Positions 1 through 8,664 of a DNA stretch of 64,000 nucleotides are shown piece by piece. Source of the stretch: Notoacmeibacter sp. MSK16QG-6 (GTDB taxonomy: Bacteria; Pseudomonadota; Alphaproteobacteria; Rhizobiales; Rhizobiaceae); the NCBI RefSeq assembly GCF_024158145.1, contig NZ_JAMYXM010000003.1, forward strand, positions 239,730-303,729, read 5' to 3'. The translations under genes and the position numbers were made by a program. The notes below the pieces were generated by a model. That model was given only the letters and a program-made list of their open reading frames with translations. It had not been told where the DNA came from and made no database searches. The stretch's first letter is position 1, and the number at the start of each line of letters is the position of its first letter.

Positions 1-112
1 CGCTCAGATGGCGCCGATCGAGCGCAAGGAACAACTCTTTCTCGTACTGAACGGACTCGATGCCAGGGATGCAATCAAAGCCGGGCAGAAATTCAAACTG
101 GTTGTCGAATAA
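1..112 (+). CDS. C-terminal end of an M48-type metalloprotease (partial)
   Basis: An open frame enters from the left edge and stops at a TAA at 110-112. The 36 visible residues include LVLNGLDARDAIKAG and end in FKLVVE. This resembles the C-terminus of rhizobial Zn-dependent M48 proteases with TPR-like tails, which I recall lying next to rpoH2. No catalytic residue lies in the window, so the family call rests on tail resemblance and neighbourhood only. It converges on rpoH2. Confidence 0.5.
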   Translation, partial: AQMAPIERKEQLFLVLNGLDARDAIKAGQKFKLVVE

Positions 113-136
113 AAAAACCCGGCCTCTACGGCCGGG
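111..136 (-). terminator. Rho-independent terminator of rpoH2
   Basis: A perfect 7-bp stem, CCCGGCC/GGCCGGG (118-124 with 130-136), has a 5-base loop. On the minus strand it is followed by a run of seven T (111-117). It sits 43 bases beyond the rpoH2 stop. The plus strand has no T-run after the hairpin, so it is mainly a terminator for rpoH2. Confidence 0.85.
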
Positions 137-178
137 CAAACTGTGCCACTGGCGAAGCCAGGCGAATCCGAAGATCGA

Positions 179-1048
179 TCAGGCCGTGGCGTGATCGACG
201 ATTTCGGGATGATCTTTCATAAGCGCGCCGCGCAGCTTTTCCATGGCGCGACTTTCGATCTGGCGAACACGCTCCTTGGAAATGCCGAGCTTATCGCCGA
301 GCGCTTCGAGCGTCGCGCCATCGTCGCAGAGGCGGCGCTCATTGATGATCCGCAATTCGCGTTCGTTCAGAACCGATAGAGCAGTGCGGAGCCAGTCGGT
401 GCGGCGGCTCTCGTCAATACTGGTTCCGACCACCTCGTCGGGAAGAGGATCGTCGCTGACGAGAAAGTCCTGACGATCAGCGCTGCCGTCGCTATCGGCG
501 ACCATCGGCGCGTTGAGAGAAGAATCCGGACCCGAGAGCCGGCTATCCATAAGGGCGACGTCGGATTCGGAAACACCGAGAGCCGAGGAGATTTCCTTGT
601 ACATCACGGCGGAAGAAAGCATTTCGCCGCCCTGGCTCAATTTGGCGCGGAGGCGGCGAAGATTGAAGAACAGTGATTTCTGTGCCGAAGAGGTTCCACC
701 TCGAACGATGGACCAGTTGCGCAGGATGTAATCCTGTATAGAAGCGCGGATCCACCATGTGGCGTAGGTCGAGAAGCGAACTTCGCGCTCCGGCTCGAAC
801 CGGGCTGCCGCTTCCAGAAGCCCGACATGGCCCTCTTGGATGAGATCGCTCATGGGAAGTCCGAAATTCCGAAACTTGGATGCCATGGAGATTACGAGGC
901 GCATATGGGCCGTCGTGATCTTGTGCAGGGCAACCTGATCCTGGTCATCCTTCCATCGTACCGCGAGCTCGTGTTCTTCCTCCCGTTCGAGATAGGGCGC
1001 TTTCATTGCTGCCCGGATCATGGAGGAGCGGCCGCTATCGGTACGCAT
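179..1048 (-). CDS. rpoH2: RNA polymerase sigma factor RpoH2 (sigma-32 family)
   Basis: Alternative sigma factor of the heat-shock family that directs RNA polymerase to stress promoters. The sequence shows the sigma-70 region 2 core (DLIQEGHVGLLEAAARFEP, then the WWIRASIQDYILRNWS stretch). The RpoH-box-like QKSLFFNLRRLRAKL follows, and then a region 4 helix-turn-helix (TLEALGDKLGISKERVRQIE). The divergent RpoH box and C-terminal part fit the RpoH2 subgroup of alphaproteobacteria, which is linked to oxidative and photo-oxidative stress, rather than classical RpoH1. I chose ATG 1048 (289 residues) because GAAAGGG lies 6 bases upstream. In-frame ATG 1066 and TTG 1069 would add 6-7 residues. A good terminator follows. 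Confidence 0.9.
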   Translation of the reverse strand: MRTDSGRSSMIRAAMKAPYLEREEEHELAVRWKDDQDQVALHKITTAHMRLVISMASKFRNFGLPMSDLIQEGHVGLLEAAARFEPEREVRFSTYATWWIRASIQDYILRNWSIVRGGTSSAQKSLFFNLRRLRAKLSQGGEMLSSAVMYKEISSALGVSESDVALMDSRLSGPDSSLNAPMVADSDGSADRQDFLVSDDPLPDEVVGTSIDESRRTDWLRTALSVLNERELRIINERRLCDDGATLEALGDKLGISKERVRQIESRAMEKLRGALMKDHPEIVDHATA

Positions 1049-1299
1049 GGCAATCCCTTTCGTCATCAAATACGGCCTTGAGGCAAGGCCGCCTCACGAA
1101 CCAGACGAAGAGGAGAATTCACGCCGCCACATCCAGCCTCACGAGACCAAATGCCGTTCGGCAGGCAAAAGTTCCGGGCTAACGAAATTTTTTTAGACCG
1201 GAACCCACGGAATTTCTTAGGTTTTTAGACTTGACAAGAAGGCGTTGAAGTTGCAGCGGCGGTCAAGGTCTTGCCAAATCGTATTTATGACAGGGCAAT

Positions 1300-1325
1300 A
1301 AAAAACCCGGCCCAGGCCGGGTTTT
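1300..1325 (-). terminator. Rho-independent terminator of carD
   Basis: Inverted repeat CCCGGCC-CAG-GCCGGG flanked by A/T runs. On the minus strand the stem is followed by TTTTTTATT. It lies about 30 bases beyond the carD stop and before the rpoH2 promoter region. Confidence 0.85.
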
Positions 1326-1356
1326 CCATACAATTGCGATACTGATCGCTATCGAC

Positions 1357-1926
1357 TCAGGCAGCTTCTTCCTTGGAATCGGCTTCGCTGTCATTGGCCT
1401 TGGCGCCGCGCTTCGGTCCCTTGGCCAGATTTTGCTCGATGAGATGAACCGCCTCGGTTTCGCTCATCTTGTTCACGGCAGCGATTTCGCGGGCCATACG
1501 ATCCAACGCAGCTTCGTAAAGCTGGCGTTCCGAATAGGACTGCTCAGGCTGGTTTTCAGCGCGGTAAAGATCGCGAACCACTTCGGCAATCGAAATCAGG
1601 TCGCCCGAATTGATCTTCGCATCGTATTCCTGAGCGCGGCGCGACCACATGGTCCGCTTGACGCGCGCCTTGCCCTGAACGACCTTCAGGGCGCGCTCGA
1701 CATAGTCGCCCTCGGACAGACGGCGCATTCCGACCGCTTCCGCTTTCGCGACCGGTACTTTCAGCCGCATCTTGTCTTTCTGAAAATCGATCACGAACAA
1801 TTCCAGCTTGATGCCGGCCACTTCCTGTTCCTCGATCGCGGTGATCTGCCCTACACCATGCGCGGGATAAACAATGAACTGTCCCGTCTTGTAACCCTGA
1901 CGCTGTGCTGGTTTTTTACTGGCCAT
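1357..1926 (-). CDS. carD: CarD-family transcription factor
   Basis: CarD/CdnL-type RNA-polymerase-binding regulator that stabilises open promoter complexes and is usually constitutive. The N-terminal RNAP-interacting (Tudor-like) domain is seen at YKTGQFIVYPAHGVGQITAIE. It is followed by the KLELFVIDF and MRLKVPVAKAEAVGMR strands and the helical DNA-binding part (VVQGKARVKRTMWSRRAQEY to AVHLIEQNL). An acidic tail of about 20 residues ends the 189-residue protein. Start ATG 1926 is preceded by AGGGAG about 10 bases upstream. An in-frame TTG at 1935 is too close to that site. It is a single-gene unit between fdxA and rpoH2 with its own terminator. Confidence 0.92.
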   Translation of the reverse strand: MASKKPAQRQGYKTGQFIVYPAHGVGQITAIEEQEVAGIKLELFVIDFQKDKMRLKVPVAKAEAVGMRRLSEGDYVERALKVVQGKARVKRTMWSRRAQEYDAKINSGDLISIAEVVRDLYRAENQPEQSYSERQLYEAALDRMAREIAAVNKMSETEAVHLIEQNLAKGPKRGAKANDSEADSKEEAA

Positions 1927-2277
1927 ACTCGGCAAACTCCCTATTCGCCCCGCGGCGCGGGGACTCGAAGTCGCAAACCGACATCAGCCTGACGATTAAC
2001 ATATCTTTAACCGGTTTCCGCAGCGAAGCGATTATCCCGACCGTACAGTGCTTTATCGGCGAGCACGGTCAGGACTGCGAAACTCAGCAAATGGTCAAAG
2101 AAGGCGCCTGAAAACTGCTTGATGTTGCGGCATGCATCAAAAACGTAACACAAAAAGCGCCGCAAAGCAAACAAATGCTGCGTGCGCGAATACCGCAAGA
2201 TATCGGAATCTTCGGACATGGTTTACGCTGCCGGCGCACCGCTGTCCAGTTCCCGAAAAAGGATTATCGCCTGGCAA
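1927..2277. other. Gene-free stretch upstream of carD / downstream of fdxA
   Basis: About 350 bases with no convincing reading frame on either strand. It must contain the carD promoter (minus strand) and the 3' end of the fdxA transcript. I see a GC inverted repeat CCCCGCGGCGCGGGG close to the carD ribosome-binding site (about 1949-1963), which could fold in the carD leader. I see no clear terminator for fdxA. Confidence 0.5.
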
Positions 2278-2616
2278 TCAATCCCCCTCGCCGGGTTCCG
2301 GCGAGAAATACTTATCGAGTTTGCCACCTTCGCCGTCGAATTTTTCCGCATCGGCAGGCGGGTCTTTCTTCACCGTGATATTCGGCCACTTTTCCGCATA
2401 TTCGGTGTTGATCTCGAGCCATTTGTCCAGGCCAGGCTCGGTATCGGGCTTGATCGCGTCGGCTGGGCATTCCGGCTCGCACACACCGCAGTCGATGCAT
2501 TCATCCGGGTGAATGACCAGCATGTTCTCGCCCTCGTAGAAGCAGTCCACCGGGCACACTTCCACACAATCGGTATATTTGCATTTGATGCAGTTATCCG
2601 TGACGAGATAGGTCAT
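2278..2616 (-). CDS. fdxA: Ferredoxin FdxA (7Fe, 3Fe-4S + 4Fe-4S)
   Basis: Small cytosolic electron carrier of 112 residues, the usual FdxA length. Cluster ligands are visible: an N-terminal C-x7-C-x3-CP arrangement ([20 protein letters not shown]) and a second [16 protein letters not shown] motif. A typical FdxA C-terminal tail ([19 protein letters not shown]) follows. ATG 2616 starts [12 protein letters not shown] as in the family. An upstream in-frame extension lacks resemblance and is rejected. It sits between the S4/helicase pair and carD, all on the minus strand. The physiological electron partner is not evident here. Confidence 0.95.
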   Translation of the reverse strand: MTYLVTDNCIKCKYTDCVEVCPVDCFYEGENMLVIHPDECIDCGVCEPECPADAIKPDTEPGLDKWLEINTEYAEKWPNITVKKDPPADAEKFDGEGGKLDKYFSPEPGEGD

Positions 2617-2736
2617 TACATTCCACTTTCGGGATACGCGGCGGGCAAGCCTCGGCAGGCTCGGCCCGGACCTATAATGTCCCGTGCGCCCTTTCAAGAC
2701 ACAGATGTCTCTGCGAAACGGTTGAGAAGCGAAACA

Positions 2737-3102
2737 TTATTTCGCCGGTGGCTCCAAATCGCTATCGGACGGCGGCGATGCCGCAAGAACGTCCTCATAA
2801 AGCGTCCGCGCTTCACTCGCCGGCCCGCGCCGATCGCCGATTGCGACGATTTTCAACACCGTGACACGCGATGGCAACGAGACGGTCAGAACGTCGCCCG
2901 GACGGACCGTCTTCGCCCCACTCTGCGCCTTATTGCGATTGACCCGGACATGACCGGCCTGGCAGAGCTTTTGCGCCAAGGTACGGCTTTTGCTGATACG
3001 TGCGAAAAACAGCCAGCGATCCAGTCGCTGTTCCTGACCGGCGCTCCGCTCATTGAGGAGCGAATCTCTGCCGGTCCGCAGTCCGGATCGTTCAGTCCCC
3101 AA
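2737..3102 (-). CDS. S4-domain RNA-binding protein (Hsp15/HslR-like)
   Basis: A 121-residue protein with an S4 RNA-binding domain at about residues 23-70 (QRLDRWLFFARISKSRTLAQ, then GHVRVNRNKAQSGAKTVRPGD). This is the arrangement of Hsp15-like proteins, which bind free 50S subunits carrying nascent chains. The start ATG overlaps the end of the upstream helicase gene by 11 bases, so translation is probably coupled. The helicase and S4 pairing suggests a shared role in ribosome or RNA quality control (inference). The substrate is not shown by the sequence. Confidence 0.85.
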   Translation of the reverse strand: MGTERSGLRTGRDSLLNERSAGQEQRLDRWLFFARISKSRTLAQKLCQAGHVRVNRNKAQSGAKTVRPGDVLTVSLPSRVTVLKIVAIGDRRGPASEARTLYEDVLAASPPSDSDLEPPAK

Positions 3103-6100
3103 ACTTGTCCTTCAGTGACTGAAGCTTGGCGAACGGGGAATCGGGATCGACCTTTTGCGGACGCGATTCGTAGCGTTTCGGCTCGCTGCCCCCGCCTTTC
3201 TTCGACGCATGTTGCTCCTTACCGGCAGGTCGTCCATTGGGCTGCCCCTTGCGTTTGGGACCGCCCCGCCCGCCGCCGCCATTGCGCGCATTCTTTCCGC
3301 CACCGCGCGGGCCACGTTCGGTTCGGCCTTGCCGCCAGATGGTGATCGTCTTTTCCTCGGCTTCCGCATCTGGCGTCTCGGACGGTGCGGATACTGCCTT
3401 CTCACCCAACTCATCGCTGGTGATGCCCGCCGTGACGCCCGGACCATGCGTTGCTGCCATCACCGCATGCGGATCGCTTTTCTGCGCAACCGGCTTTGCG
3501 TGTTTCGACATATGCGCGGCGGCATGAGCGCTACAGAGCGTCTCGTTCAATTCGCCGACATGCTCCTCTTCATCCCGCTGCGCCCTATCGCCTTCCATAT
3601 CCGCGACGGCGGCTGGCGAGATCGGCTTCTTTTCAGCGTGACGATCCGCTTCGGCGAGGCCCGATCCCGGAACATCGCCCATGATCTGACCGAGCACGGC
3701 GTGCGGATCGTGCGGTTTCTTCTGCTGCTTCTTGCGATGAGCGAGATTGACCTGCGCTGCGGCGTGGGCGTGTGACAATGTCTCGTTCACCTCGCCCGCG
3801 TGCTTCGCTTCTTCTTCACGCGCATTGTCCGTGTCGGCGACGGAAGGCGACGTCGCTTTCGCCATCCAGGCCTTGGCTTCGGCGGCGGGATCAGGCTTAG
3901 GGGCCTCATTGGCAACCTCCGGGGAAGGCACCACAACATCGCCGGCGGACTTGATCCTTTCGGCCATGACATCGGCCTCGCGCTTGGTTTCCCCGCGATA
4001 GCCGAGCCCCTTTAGGATTTCCTCCATATCGTCAGAGGTCGCACCGAGAATGCTCATCATGGCAGGTGTGACGAAGAAGGCCCGGCCCTCAACCGCGCCG
4101 TCTGGTGGCGATCCGTCGGCAGGCTTCCATGACAGGGCCGGTCGGATGAGATCGGCAAGCCGTTCCAGAATGTCGACACGCACCGCACGCTGGCCCAGCA
4201 CGCGAAACCCGCCGAGACGGTAAAACTCTTCACGCCATGACGGATCGAGTGGAAAGGAGGTACGCCCCTGCATCAGCGCGGCGACGACATCGCCCTCACC
4301 CGGCTCGCCACGCGCATCGTTCGCCACCTGCCAAAGCGTTGTTAAAAGGCCCGCCGGCGCCGGCTTCAGAAGCGCCGGCACAAAAATATGATAGGCCCCG
4401 AAGCGCACGCCGAGCTTGCGAAGACCCGCCCGCGCGTCCTGATCGAGGCCGCGAACCTCGTTGGCGATCTTACGGCGGTCGATTACGCCGAGCGCCTCGA
4501 AAAGCTGATAGGCCAGTCCCTTGGCCATGCCGTCCAGCCCTTCCCCGGCCTTCAGGTCGAGCAGAGGCTTTAACTGAACGTCGACGAGATGACGTAAATA
4601 ACGCTCGGCGCGCGTCTGCACTTTGTCGCGCATCGGCCCGGTCAACTGCTCATCCGCCAGAAGCACAATCCGCGGCGTCAGCACGTCCTCGCCCGATGTA
4701 AGCGATGCCACCGGGTCGCCGACCCATCGCAGAACACCATCGGAGCCGATGGCCAGATCGTTATTGGGCGCGGTCGAGAAATGTTCGGCCCGCTTCTCGA
4801 ACTCGTCGGCAAGCGCTTTTTCCGCCGCACTGCGGATAGCCTTGGCCTCCTCGCCCTCCGCCGTACGGTCGGCCGAGAACCGAAACCCGTTCAGGGTTCC
4901 GATCGTGTGGCCCTCTACCGTTACCTCCCCGGCAGAACCAATTTCCGCTTCCAGCATGGCATTCTCTCTCAGCCGCCTCATCAGAACACTTGTCCTGCGA
5001 TCAACGAAGCGTTTCGTCAACCGCTCATGCAGCGCATCGCTTAACCGATCCTCGATACGCCGAGTTTCATTCTGCCAGTGAACCGGGTCGCGAAGCCAGC
5101 CCATTCTATGCGAAACATAGGTCCAGGTCCTAATCTGCGCGATCCGCGCCGAAAGCGTGTCGATATCGCCATCGGTCCGGTCCGCCCTGCGCACCTGTCC
5201 AGCCATGTAATCTTCGTCGACATGACCGTTCCTGGCCAGATCGTTAAAAAGCTGGCCGATAATGTCGGCATGCTGTGCCGGCGCGATACGCCGATAATCG
5301 GGCAGCGCGCAACAATCCCATAGGAGCGATACACGGTTGCGGCCCTGCGCCAGCCCTCGCACCTCTTCGTCTTTCGCCAGAAAGGCAAGCGCCTGCGCAT
5401 CGGTCGCCGGAAGCGCGCGGGTCAGCCCATCGACCGATGGCGAAATGTCAAGCGAAGCCATCAACCCCTTGATCGAGGAGAAATCGAAAGTGCGGCTGCG
5501 CCACTGCATTGTTCTGACCGGCGCAAACTCATGGCGCTCGATGCGCTGAACGATCTCTTCATCGAAGGCGTCTTGCAACCCTGTAACGCCGAAGGTGCCG
5601 TCATTCTGGTAGCGCCCCGCACGACCGGCGATCTGCGCCAGTTCCGCCGGATTGAGTGCGCGGTGCTGAAAACCATCGAATTTCCAGCTCTGCGCGAAGG
5701 CCACATGATCGACATCGAGATTGAGCCCCATGCCGATCGCATCGGTCGCCACCAGATAGTCGACATCGCCGTTCTGGTAGAGCGCGACCTGGGCGTTTCT
5801 GGTGCGAGGCGACAGCGCGCCGAGGACGACAGCCGCGCCGCCGCGCTGGCGGCGGATCAGTTCGGCGACCGAATAGACCTGATCGGCGGAAAAGGCGACG
5901 ATGGCCGTCCGCCGCGGCAGGCGTGTGATCTTCTTGGAACCGGCATAGTAGAGCTGGGAAAGGCGTGGCCGCGTGTTGATCGTCAGCCCCGGCAGAAGGC
6001 GGGACAGAATGCCCGACATGGTCGCCGCGCCAAGTAGAAGCGTTTCGTCCCGGCCCCGCAAGTGAAGGATGCGGTCGGCGAAGACATGACCGCGTTCCAG

Positions 6101-6502
6101 ATCGCCGGCGAGTTGCACTTCATCGATTGCGACAAACGAAACATCCGTCTGGCGCGGCAGGGCCTCCACCGTGCAAACGCTGTATCGAGCGCCGGGCGGA
6201 GCGATCTTCTCCTCACCCGTGATCAGCGCCACATTGGCGGTGCCGACCCGTTCGCAGACGCGGCCATAGACTTCTCTCGCCAGAAGCCGCAGCGGCAGAC
6301 CGATCATGCCCGACGGGTGGGAGACAAGGCGATCGATGGCCAGATGGGTCTTGCCTGTGTTGGTCGGTCCGAGAATCGCCGTGACGCCCGCGCCGGAGAA
6401 GGGCGAGTTCGGCTTTTGCTTTTTCTGCGTGATCCGCATTGCCTCTTTCGATTGCATACGAGCCCGATATGCGCCCGTTGCCCCTTCTCCATCTCGACTC
6501 AT
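3092..6502 (-). CDS. SUV3-like DExH RNA helicase with long disordered tail
   Basis: A large superfamily-2 helicase (1136 residues) related to mitochondrial SUV3 and alphaproteobacterial MgpS-type helicases. Motif I GPTNTGKT is at 45-52. Motif II is AIDEVQLAGD, motif III LLLGAATMSG and motif VI QIAGRAGRYQ, with the DAIGMGLNL motif V ahead of it. The long central part (SUV3 C-terminal-like) runs to about 800. From about 860 the protein is low-complexity and charged. It holds two related copies of a segment with NETL...HAAA...DPHAV (about 895-945 and 975-1020) and an RGG/lysine-rich end (RGPRGGGKNARNGGGGRGG) typical of nonspecific RNA binding. ATG 6502 has no good ribosome-binding site, and starts at 6457 or 6439 are possible. 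It is coupled to the S4 gene downstream. Confidence 0.88.
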   Translation of the reverse strand: MSRDGEGATGAYRARMQSKEAMRITQKKQKPNSPFSGAGVTAILGPTNTGKTHLAIDRLVSHPSGMIGLPLRLLAREVYGRVCERVGTANVALITGEEKIAPPGARYSVCTVEALPRQTDVSFVAIDEVQLAGDLERGHVFADRILHLRGRDETLLLGAATMSGILSRLLPGLTINTRPRLSQLYYAGSKKITRLPRRTAIVAFSADQVYSVAELIRRQRGGAAVVLGALSPRTRNAQVALYQNGDVDYLVATDAIGMGLNLDVDHVAFAQSWKFDGFQHRALNPAELAQIAGRAGRYQNDGTFGVTGLQDAFDEEIVQRIERHEFAPVRTMQWRSRTFDFSSIKGLMASLDISPSVDGLTRALPATDAQALAFLAKDEEVRGLAQGRNRVSLLWDCCALPDYRRIAPAQHADIIGQLFNDLARNGHVDEDYMAGQVRRADRTDGDIDTLSARIAQIRTWTYVSHRMGWLRDPVHWQNETRRIEDRLSDALHERLTKRFVDRRTSVLMRRLRENAMLEAEIGSAGEVTVEGHTIGTLNGFRFSADRTAEGEEAKAIRSAAEKALADEFEKRAEHFSTAPNNDLAIGSDGVLRWVGDPVASLTSGEDVLTPRIVLLADEQLTGPMRDKVQTRAERYLRHLVDVQLKPLLDLKAGEGLDGMAKGLAYQLFEALGVIDRRKIANEVRGLDQDARAGLRKLGVRFGAYHIFVPALLKPAPAGLLTTLWQVANDARGEPGEGDVVAALMQGRTSFPLDPSWREEFYRLGGFRVLGQRAVRVDILERLADLIRPALSWKPADGSPPDGAVEGRAFFVTPAMMSILGATSDDMEEILKGLGYRGETKREADVMAERIKSAGDVVVPSPEVANEAPKPDPAAEAKAWMAKATSPSVADTDNAREEEAKHAGEVNETLSHAHAAAQVNLAHRKKQQKKPHDPHAVLGQIMGDVPGSGLAEADRHAEKKPISPAAVADMEGDRAQRDEEEHVGELNETLCSAHAAAHMSKHAKPVAQKSDPHAVMAATHGPGVTAGITSDELGEKAVSAPSETPDAEAEEKTITIWRQGRTERGPRGGGKNARNGGGGRGGPKRKGQPNGRPAGKEQHASKKGGGSEPKRYESRPQKVDPDSPFAKLQSLKDKFGD

Positions 6503-6903
6503 ACATAGAAACGGACGCTGGCACGTTAAGGGTTGGAACGGGAAAGGAACGGACCGTGCCCGAATCGCGGGAATCGTCGGATTGCCAGTTTGTTCACCGC
6601 TAGATCGTGCGTTCGAGACCGCCTCAGCAGCTAGATGCTGACTGATCGGAACGCGATTTGTGTTCCAAATTGCTCGAAGGGTTAACAGAGCGGCGTGGAG
6701 GATGAGGACGATAAACGATTTCGAAGGAAGCCCTAACGACTTCCAAAGCTAAGATTATGTTTTTCTTTGTAAATAGAACAGCGCTGGAACGAAGCGGGGC
6801 CGAATCGGAACACACTGATTCGCCGAATCGGCGGGTCAAAAATCCTAACGATTGCTTAACAACAAATTTTTTCTGCCACGGGCCGACATTCGGCTTTCGT
6901 CAC
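6503..6903. other. Gene-free stretch upstream of the helicase
   Basis: About 400 bases between the helicase start and the phaB terminator, relatively AT-rich in its right half. No reading frame on either strand resembles a protein family. It contains a short palindrome CGCCGAATCGGCG at about 6822-6834 and probably the helicase promoter. I see no RNA gene that I can name. Confidence 0.4.
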
Positions 6904-6935
6904 AAAAATGGCGCGCCCGTCGCCGGACGCGCCAA
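6904..6935 (-). terminator. Rho-independent terminator of phaB
   Basis: TGGCGCG and CGCGCCA arms around a GC-rich centre, followed on the minus strand by TTTTTG. It lies 22 bases past the phaB stop. Confidence 0.8.
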
Positions 6936-6957
6936 TAAATCACTGGGAGTTCAACAA

Positions 6958-7686
6958 TCAGGCCATGTACTGTCCGCCATTGGCGGAAATGGTCGAACCG
7001 GTAATGAAGGCCGCTTCGTCAGAGGACAGGAAAACGACGCAACGCGCGATTTCCTCAGGTTCGCCAAGCCGCCCGACCGGGATCTGCGGCAGGATCACTT
7101 CGTTCATCACCTTGTCGGGAATCGTACTCATCATATCGGTATTGATGTAGCCGGGACAGACAACATTGACGGTAACGTTCTTGCGAGCGCCTTCCTGGGC
7201 GAGGGCCTTGGTAAACCCAATATCGCCGGCTTTTGCCGCGGCGTAATTAGCCTGGGCGAACTGCCCTTTCTGACCGTTGATCGACGAAATGCTGACGATC
7301 CGTCCAAAGCCGCGCTCACGCATGCCGTCCCAGACATTGCGCGTCATATTGAAAAGGCCGGTCAGATTCGTGCCTATGACGTCGTTCCAGTGCTCCGGGC
7401 TCATCTTGTGAAAGGGGGCATCGCGAGTAATACCCGCATTGTTGACGAGAATTTCGACCGGCCCGCCAAGTTCATCCTCCACCTTGGCGATCCCGTCCTT
7501 GCAGGCATCGAACGATCCGACATCCCATTTGAAGGTCTTGATTCCGGTCTCGTCAGTAAAAGCGGCCGCCTTCTCGTCATTGCCAGCATAGGTGGCGGCG
7601 ACTGTATGGCCAGCCTCTTTCAGCGCCTTTGAGATCGCCGCGCCGATGCCGCGGCTGCCACCCGTCACGATTGCTACTCGTCCCAT
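6958..7686 (-). CDS. phaB: Acetoacetyl-CoA reductase PhaB
   Basis: NADPH-dependent reduction of acetoacetyl-CoA to (R)-3-hydroxybutyryl-CoA, the second step of polyhydroxybutyrate synthesis. It is a short-chain dehydrogenase: TGGSRGIG nucleotide-binding motif near the start, NNAG, and the Ser-Tyr-Lys triad in VSISSING and NYAAAKAG. The PhaB-typical VCPGYINTDM and C-terminal GSTISANGGQYM are present. The 242-residue length matches the family. Start ATG 7686 has a textbook GGAGG 5 bases upstream, so the 13-residue upstream extension is excluded. It is on the same strand as phaA but separated from it by an unrelated membrane-protein gene. Confidence 0.95.
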   Translation of the reverse strand: MGRVAIVTGGSRGIGAAISKALKEAGHTVAATYAGNDEKAAAFTDETGIKTFKWDVGSFDACKDGIAKVEDELGGPVEILVNNAGITRDAPFHKMSPEHWNDVIGTNLTGLFNMTRNVWDGMRERGFGRIVSISSINGQKGQFAQANYAAAKAGDIGFTKALAQEGARKNVTVNVVCPGYINTDMMSTIPDKVMNEVILPQIPVGRLGEPEEIARCVVFLSSDEAAFITGSTISANGGQYMA

Positions 7687-7810
7687 AAAGTCCTCCCGAT
7701 TGGCTGGGCGACGTTTCGCCGTCACCTCTTCCCTATTTTTGTAGGACAGGGGGACTTCAACGCAAGTCCTTAATTCAACTTAGTTTTTGCCGCAGTGCAG
7801 CACGGTTGAA

Positions 7811-8581
7811 TCAGGACTGTGCTCGCACTGGGACCGTCATGATTGTTTGGGCGAAGGAGAGAACCAGCGCCACAATTCCAAAACTGGCGACAAGAATGAG
7901 CCAACTGGCGGAGGATAATCGGAATGTGAATTGCTCGACGACAACGTAGCTAATTATTGGCAACGCAAAGACAAAGCCCACCAAAGCGCGCCACCAATTC
8001 GTTTCTGCGATAGGGAAATAGACCGGTTTTCGACCGCGGTTGGTCAAATGGAATATCAAAGTGACGATGCTAAGCGATACAAAAATAAACCAGCCGACCG
8101 ATATCGCCCCAATAATTGGAAAAATGAGTGTATCGGCAGATCCATTTAGTCGACTGCGTTGCGATTCGAGAATGGCGTTAGCCATAGTGTATCCAACGAG
8201 GCTTATTGAAATCGCTATAATAAGAACGATTTCCCTGCCAAGCCTGGCGGCTCGTTTCGTCCGTGCGAAGGCGGGACCAAAGGATACGGCCACAACAAGA
8301 AGCAACCCCAGCGTCAAATCGAATAGGCCCGCATCCAAGCGTTCGTATCGACCGCCTTCCATAGCCTCCCGCCGCTCATACCAACTTTCGAAAAAGACCT
8401 TTCGTTCTGGACCGGACCTCGGCGGGGCCTCCCTGGCAAGAGCTTTCAGATCGCTCGTAGAGAGCCCTGGCGCCATTTCCGGCAATGTCGTGGAATAAAC
8501 AATCTCCGTAATGCCGACCAATACGAGAAGAACGCTCGCGATCCAGATGAAGAAGCGCAACGGTCTAGCCTTTCCGGCCAT
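7811..8581 (-). CDS. Uncharacterised six-segment membrane protein
   Basis: A 256-residue protein I do not recognise. Six hydrophobic segments can be read: FFIWIASVLLVLVGITEIVY, LFDLTLGLLLVVAVSF, IVLIIAISISLVGYTMA, FPIIGAISVGWFIFVSLSI, LVGFVFALPIISYVVV and SWLILVASFGIVALVLSF. A charged loop of about 50 residues lies between the first two. Base composition is lower in GC than in its neighbours (25 of 60 bases at 8041-8100). It sits between phaA and phaB on the same strand, where many relatives have the two pha genes adjacent, so it may be a later insertion. Start ATG 8581 has a weak ribosome-binding site. The upstream extension into phaA is rejected. Confidence 0.7.
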   Translation of the reverse strand: MAGKARPLRFFIWIASVLLVLVGITEIVYSTTLPEMAPGLSTSDLKALAREAPPRSGPERKVFFESWYERREAMEGGRYERLDAGLFDLTLGLLLVVAVSFGPAFARTKRAARLGREIVLIIAISISLVGYTMANAILESQRSRLNGSADTLIFPIIGAISVGWFIFVSLSIVTLIFHLTNRGRKPVYFPIAETNWWRALVGFVFALPIISYVVVEQFTFRLSSASWLILVASFGIVALVLSFAQTIMTVPVRAQS

Positions 8582-8664
8582 CTTGCCAAGCGACACGGAC
8601 AGTTGATCGACGCGACAAGCCCGACCATCCCAAGATTGGATAGACGGGCTTGCCGAAAGGTGGA

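Noticed and set aside
2182..3345. Long plus-strand frame opposite fdxA, the S4 gene and the helicase end
   Set aside because: Shadow of well-supported minus-strand genes. It has Arg/His-rich, family-less translation typical of antisense frames in high-GC DNA.
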